Of a stretch of 8,852 bases of DNA, positions 6,189-8,852 are shown piece after piece. Source of the stretch: Thermococcus sp. (GTDB lineage Archaea; Methanobacteriota_B; Thermococci; Thermococcales; Thermococcaceae); NCBI GenBank assembly GCA_011050175.1, contig DRGF01000135.1, forward strand, positions 1 to 8,852. The letters run 5' to 3'. Below the pieces are notes generated by a model, which saw nothing but the letters and a program-made list of their open reading frames with translations, did no database searches and was not told where the DNA came from. Position 1 is the stretch's first letter, and each line of letters opens with the position of its first letter. A program made the translations under genes and the position numbers.

Positions 6189-7817
6189 TTACTTCTTCGG
6201 GAGCTCTCTGTTTTCCCTGAACTTCGGCATCTTGGGCCTCTTGAACCTGCCCAAGGGCGAGCGTCTCTTGGGCTTCGGTCTGACGCGCTTCTTTCTGGAC
6301 TCCTCGGGCCGAGTCAAGTAGTAGAAGGCGCCTGCAGCCAGGACGACGAAGGCTATCACCACAAGCCAACCCAAGAAGCCCGCAGAGCTACCGCCGATGG
6401 TCGTGGTGTTCGATGGTGTGCTGGATGAAGTCGCGGAAGTGGATGTAGACGTTGTATTCGTCGCAGGGGGCTCTGGAGGCGCCAGGTAGAGCTCTCCCAT
6501 AGCAGTGCTCGTTTCCCCTGCCGCAATAAGGGCGAACTCGTAATAGACTGTCTCCCCCGTTGGAACCTCGAACTCTACCGCTATCTCGCTGGTTCCTGGG
6601 GGTATGGAAACCCCTATGGAATCTTTGTACAGCACACCATCATCCGTCGATAGTTTATACCTAAGAAGCCCGTCCACACTGCTGCCAGAGGGGTTTTCGA
6701 CGACGAGCCTGAAGAGCAGCACCCCCTCCTCGGCAGTCTCCTCGTAAGAGACGTTCGTGAGAACTGGAGGGGCTGAAACGGTGTAGGTAACGTTGCCCTC
6801 CCCAATCAGGAGTTGGCCGTATGTCAGCTTTATAACTGCAGTTACGGTGCCCGCCACGTTTGTCGGTAGAGGTGCCTCAAGAACCTGTGTGCCATCTCCA
6901 ATCTGCACCTGCCTCACGGTCTTTGATACCAGCTCCCCGTCCCTGTAGGCCTCAACAGTCAGGTTCATATCAATTGACATCTCGGATAGAACCGTCACGT
7001 ACGCCCTGTTGTCCTCGTTCACTTTCACTTCGTCGGATTTTAAGGAGACCCCTACCAGTGTGACTCCGAACTTCACGGGGAAGTCCTTGGAGTATCTGTA
7101 AGTGTCCCCGTCATACGTGATGAAATAGTGGAGCCTGTACGTCCCGGCGGGGAGGTCATATCCGACGGGCACCTCAAACCGAACGAGGTTGTCCCCCGGC
7201 ACGAAAGTCAGCGACCTGTTCTCGAAGAAGTATGTCTTCCCGTCCCTGGTCAGGGATACCTGCCCAACCGCGGAGACGTTCCTGTGGCCGATGTTGGTAA
7301 CGTGGGAGAAAACGACTATAGTTTCCCCGTTCAGAACGTAGGATGAGCCCGGCCGGTTTTGAACGTAGGCCTCAGCAACACCAAAAGTGAGGGGCTCTGA
7401 AATCACGTGAAGGGGGATCCGGGCGAGTAGTATATAAATGTCCCCACTGGACGTGGAAGCCAAGAATCTCATGACGAGCGTGTATGTGCCATTAGAGATG
7501 TTGGAGGGGCAGGTGATAGTATACAAGAAGGAATACCCACGCTCGGGGGCCCAGTCGCTGAAGACGAGGGGGAAGATGTTGAACGTGAAACCGTCAATCT
7601 TATTCCCGGAGGAATCCTCGACCCAGAAATACTGGTAGCGTACGGTCTTGTAAGTCAGCCCTCCTGCGTTTATAAGCCATATCCTCCCGGAATCGTAGTC
7701 CCCCCTGAGAACCGTTATCTCATCGCTTGTTTCAAGTCGATATAAATATGCGGAAGCTCCAGGAATTAACGGGACAATCATCAGGAGCATGATAAACACT
7801 ATCGCCGCGTTCCGCAT
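6189..7817 (-). CDS. Surface protein: beta-sandwich repeats, Thr/Ser stalk, membrane helix, basic tail
   Basis: A 542-aa type I membrane protein I cannot name. Residues 1-23 are a signal peptide ending ASA. The outside portion contains about four beta-rich, Ig/CARDB-like segments (about 24-140, 142-250, 252-348 and 352-446) with repeated features such as NIGHRNVSAVG, LPAGTYRLHYFITYDG and VVENPSGSSVDG, where a backbone-derived G-T-Y strand recurs. A Thr/Ser/Pro linker with sequons (about 447-478) is a likely glycosylated stalk. One membrane helix spans about 481-500. The cytoplasmic tail (503-542) has 19 Lys/Arg in 40 residues and is proline-rich. This resembles archaeal S-layer-associated or COG1361-like surface proteins. 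The ATG at 7817 has GGTGA 7 nt upstream and its own TATA box. The substrate or partner is unknown. Confidence 0.87.
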   Translation of the reverse strand: MRNAAIVFIMLLMIVPLIPGASAYLYRLETSDEITVLRGDYDSGRIWLINAGGLTYKTVRYQYFWVEDSSGNKIDGFTFNIFPLVFSDWAPERGYSFLYTITCPSNISNGTYTLVMRFLASTSSGDIYILLARIPLHVISEPLTFGVAEAYVQNRPGSSYVLNGETIVVFSHVTNIGHRNVSAVGQVSLTRDGKTYFFENRSLTFVPGDNLVRFEVPVGYDLPAGTYRLHYFITYDGDTYRYSKDFPVKFGVTLVGVSLKSDEVKVNEDNRAYVTVLSEMSIDMNLTVEAYRDGELVSKTVRQVQIGDGTQVLEAPLPTNVAGTVTAVIKLTYGQLLIGEGNVTYTVSAPPVLTNVSYEETAEEGVLLFRLVVENPSGSSVDGLLRYKLSTDDGVLYKDSIGVSIPPGTSEIAVEFEVPTGETVYYEFALIAAGETSTAMGELYLAPPEPPATNTTSTSTSATSSSTPSNTTTIGGSSAGFLGWLVVIAFVVLAAGAFYYLTRPEESRKKRVRPKPKRRSPLGRFKRPKMPKFRENRELPKK

Positions 7818-7850
7818 CCGTTTTCACCAAAAGTAATTGTGTTCTTTTTT

Positions 7851-7866
7851 GATATAAACCCTATCC
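7851..7866 (-). promoter_or_regulatory. BRE/TATA promoter of the surface-protein gene
   Basis: The minus strand reads GGATAGGG followed by TTTATATC, a strong Thermococcales promoter, predicting a start near 7830 and a leader of about 13 nt that contains the GGTGA ribosome binding site. Its BRE part overlaps the stop codon of the upstream small membrane protein gene. Confidence 0.7.
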
Positions 7867-8136
7867 CCCATAGAACAGTATAATGATGCCCATTCCAACC
7901 AAGCTCACGAAAAAGACCATCATAAGTCTGTAAAGGGTACTCCCCGAGACATGCGGGCGTATGATGATACCCAGTATCGTGAGCATGATTCCGTAAGCCA
8001 TCGCAAAAAGCCCGAGGGCAACGTTAATTGGAAACCCCAATATCATCATGACACCAAGAATGGCCCCCGCCAGCACCGTGACGTGGGGCACCGTGAAGAT
8101 TAGATAGTCCCTGAGAACATTGGTGTCTTCGTCCAT
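7861..8136 (-). CDS. Small membrane protein with three predicted helices
   Basis: A 91-aa protein with no family I recognise. A short acidic N-terminus (MDEDTNVLRD) precedes three hydrophobic segments, about 11-33, 36-57 and 69-89. The middle one contains GLFAMAYGIMLTILGIII, and the loop between helices 2 and 3 carries RPHVSGSTLYR. Almost nothing lies outside the membrane. The ATG at 8136 is chosen because GGAGTGAT sits upstream at normal spacing. An ATG at 8142 overlapping the previous stop (TGATG) and a GTG at 8145 are alternatives that add two or three residues. It follows the DUF61 gene without a gap, so the two are probably co-transcribed and translationally coupled. Its function is unknown. 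Confidence 0.75.
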   Translation of the reverse strand: MDEDTNVLRDYLIFTVPHVTVLAGAILGVMMILGFPINVALGLFAMAYGIMLTILGIIIRPHVSGSTLYRLMMVFFVSLVGMGIIILFYGG

Positions 8137-8141
8137 AATCA

Positions 8142-8549
8142 TCACTCCGCTATAAATGCGTAGGTCGTGGTGGTCGGAAGGGTCCGCCTAATCTTGGGGA
8201 GCAGGTAGCGGGGATAAAGCTCCTCGTCCTTCTCGTCCAAGATGCTGTATGTGCCAAGGACTTTGTCTATAACTTTGACTTCCACGCGTCCCCTGACCCT
8301 GAAGTAGCCCCTATGGAGGGTGCTTATCTCCAGAACTATGGGCACCTTGAGGCGCTCGCACTCATCACCATCCAAGAGGTCCCGCAGATACTCAAGCTCG
8401 GAGCGCCGGAAGTAGTGGTAGCTCCCATCGCGGAGTCTAACACCCGGCTCCTTCTCCCCCAGGAGCTGGGAAAGGGTAGGGCGGAAAGCGGGAAGGTGAA
8501 GGTTCATCCTGGCGATCTCTCGGTTCAGCAGGTCTTCCGCCTTTGTCAT
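8142..8549 (-). CDS. DUF61/UPF0216 family protein
   Basis: A 135-aa soluble protein of the archaeal DUF61 (UPF0216) family, whose function is not established. Recognisable features are EIARMNLHLPAFRPTLSQLL (11-30), EPGVRLRDGSYHYFRRSELEYL (split over 34-55, with the RDGS core at 40-43) and the basic beta segment RGYFRVRGRVEVKVIDKVLG (80-99). The ATG at 8549 is where I expect the family to start; a TATA-like box about 27 nt upstream suggests a leaderless mRNA. The frame stays open to an ATG at 8675, which would add 42 residues including a hydrophobic stretch, but that would place the predicted promoter inside the gene. It is followed directly by the small membrane protein gene and is divergent from glnA. 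Confidence 0.85.
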   Translation of the reverse strand: MTKAEDLLNREIARMNLHLPAFRPTLSQLLGEKEPGVRLRDGSYHYFRRSELEYLRDLLDGDECERLKVPIVLEISTLHRGYFRVRGRVEVKVIDKVLGTYSILDEKDEELYPRYLLPKIRRTLPTTTTYAFIAE

Positions 8550-8570
8550 ATTTATGACTACGGTCAGGGC

Positions 8571-8586
8571 ACAAAAAACTTTGGTT
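8571..8586 (-). promoter_or_regulatory. Probable promoter of the DUF61 unit
   Basis: The minus strand reads ACCAAAG followed by TTTTTTGT. The BRE-like part is good and the TATA part is poor. The spacing of about 27 nt to the ATG at 8549 fits a leaderless transcript. The divergent spacer 8550-8769 holds this, the glnA promoter and the inverted repeat listed below. Confidence 0.4.
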
Positions 8587-8690
8587 AACATCAAAATGTA
8601 AATTAAAGAAGATTCTGGCCATGAAATGGGCATTTTAGTGTCAACAGTATAGAGTTTCATTCGCTCCATCGTCATATTGACAAAAATCTA

Positions 8691-8707
8691 GTGAAAAGGC
8701 TTTTATC
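8691..8707 (+). promoter_or_regulatory. BRE/TATA promoter of glnA
   Basis: GTGAAAAGG followed by CTTTTATC is a good BRE/TATA pair. The predicted transcription start is about 8728, leaving a leader of about 42 nt before the ATG at 8770. Confidence 0.6.
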
Positions 8708-8716
8708 GGATTAAAC

Positions 8717-8743
8717 GTTCAGTAATTTGGCATAAATCTGAAC
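8717..8743 (+). promoter_or_regulatory. Spaced inverted repeat, candidate glnA operator
   Basis: GTTCAG at 8717-8722 is matched by CTGAAC at 8738-8743. The arm centres are 21 bp apart, two turns of the helix, and the dyad centre (8730) coincides with the predicted transcription start. A dimeric regulator bound here would block initiation. The identity of any regulator is not visible. Confidence 0.4.
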
Positions 8744-8769
8744 ATTAGAGCATTCACCTGGTGATAAAA

Positions 8770-8852
8770 ATGAACGAAATTTCCACAGTTGGAATCGCCC
8801 CAGGAGTCAAGTCACCCGCGTTCATCCAGCTGGTCTTCGTCGACATCAACGG
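8770..8852 (+). CDS. glnA: Glutamine synthetase, N-terminal 27 residues (partial)
   Basis: Only the first 27 codons are in the window. The translated start (MNEISTVGIAPGV) is followed by FIQLVFVDIN and the first two bases of a Gly codon, the characteristic opening of archaeal type I glutamine synthetase, where the FVDING strand begins the beta-grasp domain. The enzyme makes glutamine from glutamate, ammonia and ATP in the cytoplasm. The start is supported by GGTGAT placed 5 nt before the ATG. The promoter and a candidate operator lie upstream, consistent with nitrogen-dependent control, though this is inferred. The call rests on a short stretch, so a glutamine synthetase paralog is possible. 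Confidence 0.8.
   Translation, partial: MNEISTVGIAPGVKSPAFIQLVFVDIN

Noticed and set aside
5976..6428. 150-codon plus-strand open frame
   Set aside because: It overlaps the RNase P RNA and the surface-protein gene on the other strand. The Pro/Ser/Arg-rich translation reflects GC-rich RNA sequence.
8550..8675. 42-residue extension of the DUF61 protein with a hydrophobic stretch
   Set aside because: The family normally begins near MTKAEDLL, and a promoter-like element lies within the extension. Not fully excluded.
1..8852. Mobile elements, CRISPR arrays, tRNA genes, defence clusters
   Set aside because: I found no transposase, integrase, Cas-like protein, regular repeat array, or tRNA-like fold. 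Apart from the unknowns listed, the window looks like core chromosome.

Overview
The window looks like a piece of a Thermococcales chromosome, most likely Thermococcus. The evidence is a split archaeal DNA primase (PriL and PriS), an archaeal RNase P RNA, a DUF61/UPF0216 protein, a single-domain KaiC-like ATPase of the UPF0273 type, the N-terminus of an archaeal glutamine synthetase, GGTGAT-type ribosome binding sites and BRE/TATA boxes placed about 25 nt upstream of starts. Genes are tightly packed. No gap exceeds 300 bases, and I saw no mobile element, CRISPR array or tRNA. All family assignments come from reading motifs by eye; no database was searched.

Left part (1-2490, all minus strand, read right to left): a KaiC-like ATPase; a 388-aa exported, Cys-containing protein made of repeated OB-fold-like beta units; and, overlapping it by 19 nt, a COG1784/TctA-like multispanning permease that runs off the left edge. 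The OB-repeat/permease pair is the most system-like unknown in the window. It may be an exported binding protein coupled to a permease.

Centre (2733-5831, plus strand): an overlapping operon priL-priS-EamA transporter, read divergently from the KaiC-like gene across a 242-nt spacer holding both promoters. Right after it, on the opposite strand, lies the RNase P RNA gene (about 5815-6140). Its terminal P1 helix is partly made by the last codons and stop codon of the transporter gene, so the two genes overlap tail to tail.

Right part (6189-8549, minus strand): a DUF61 gene and an overlapping small three-helix membrane protein form one unit. They are followed by a separately promoted gene for a large surface protein with beta-sandwich domains, a Thr/Ser-rich stalk, one membrane helix and a very basic cytoplasmic tail, and then by the RNase P RNA. 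At the far right, the divergent plus-strand glnA begins at 8770. Its leader contains a spaced inverted repeat centred on the predicted transcription start, a candidate operator.
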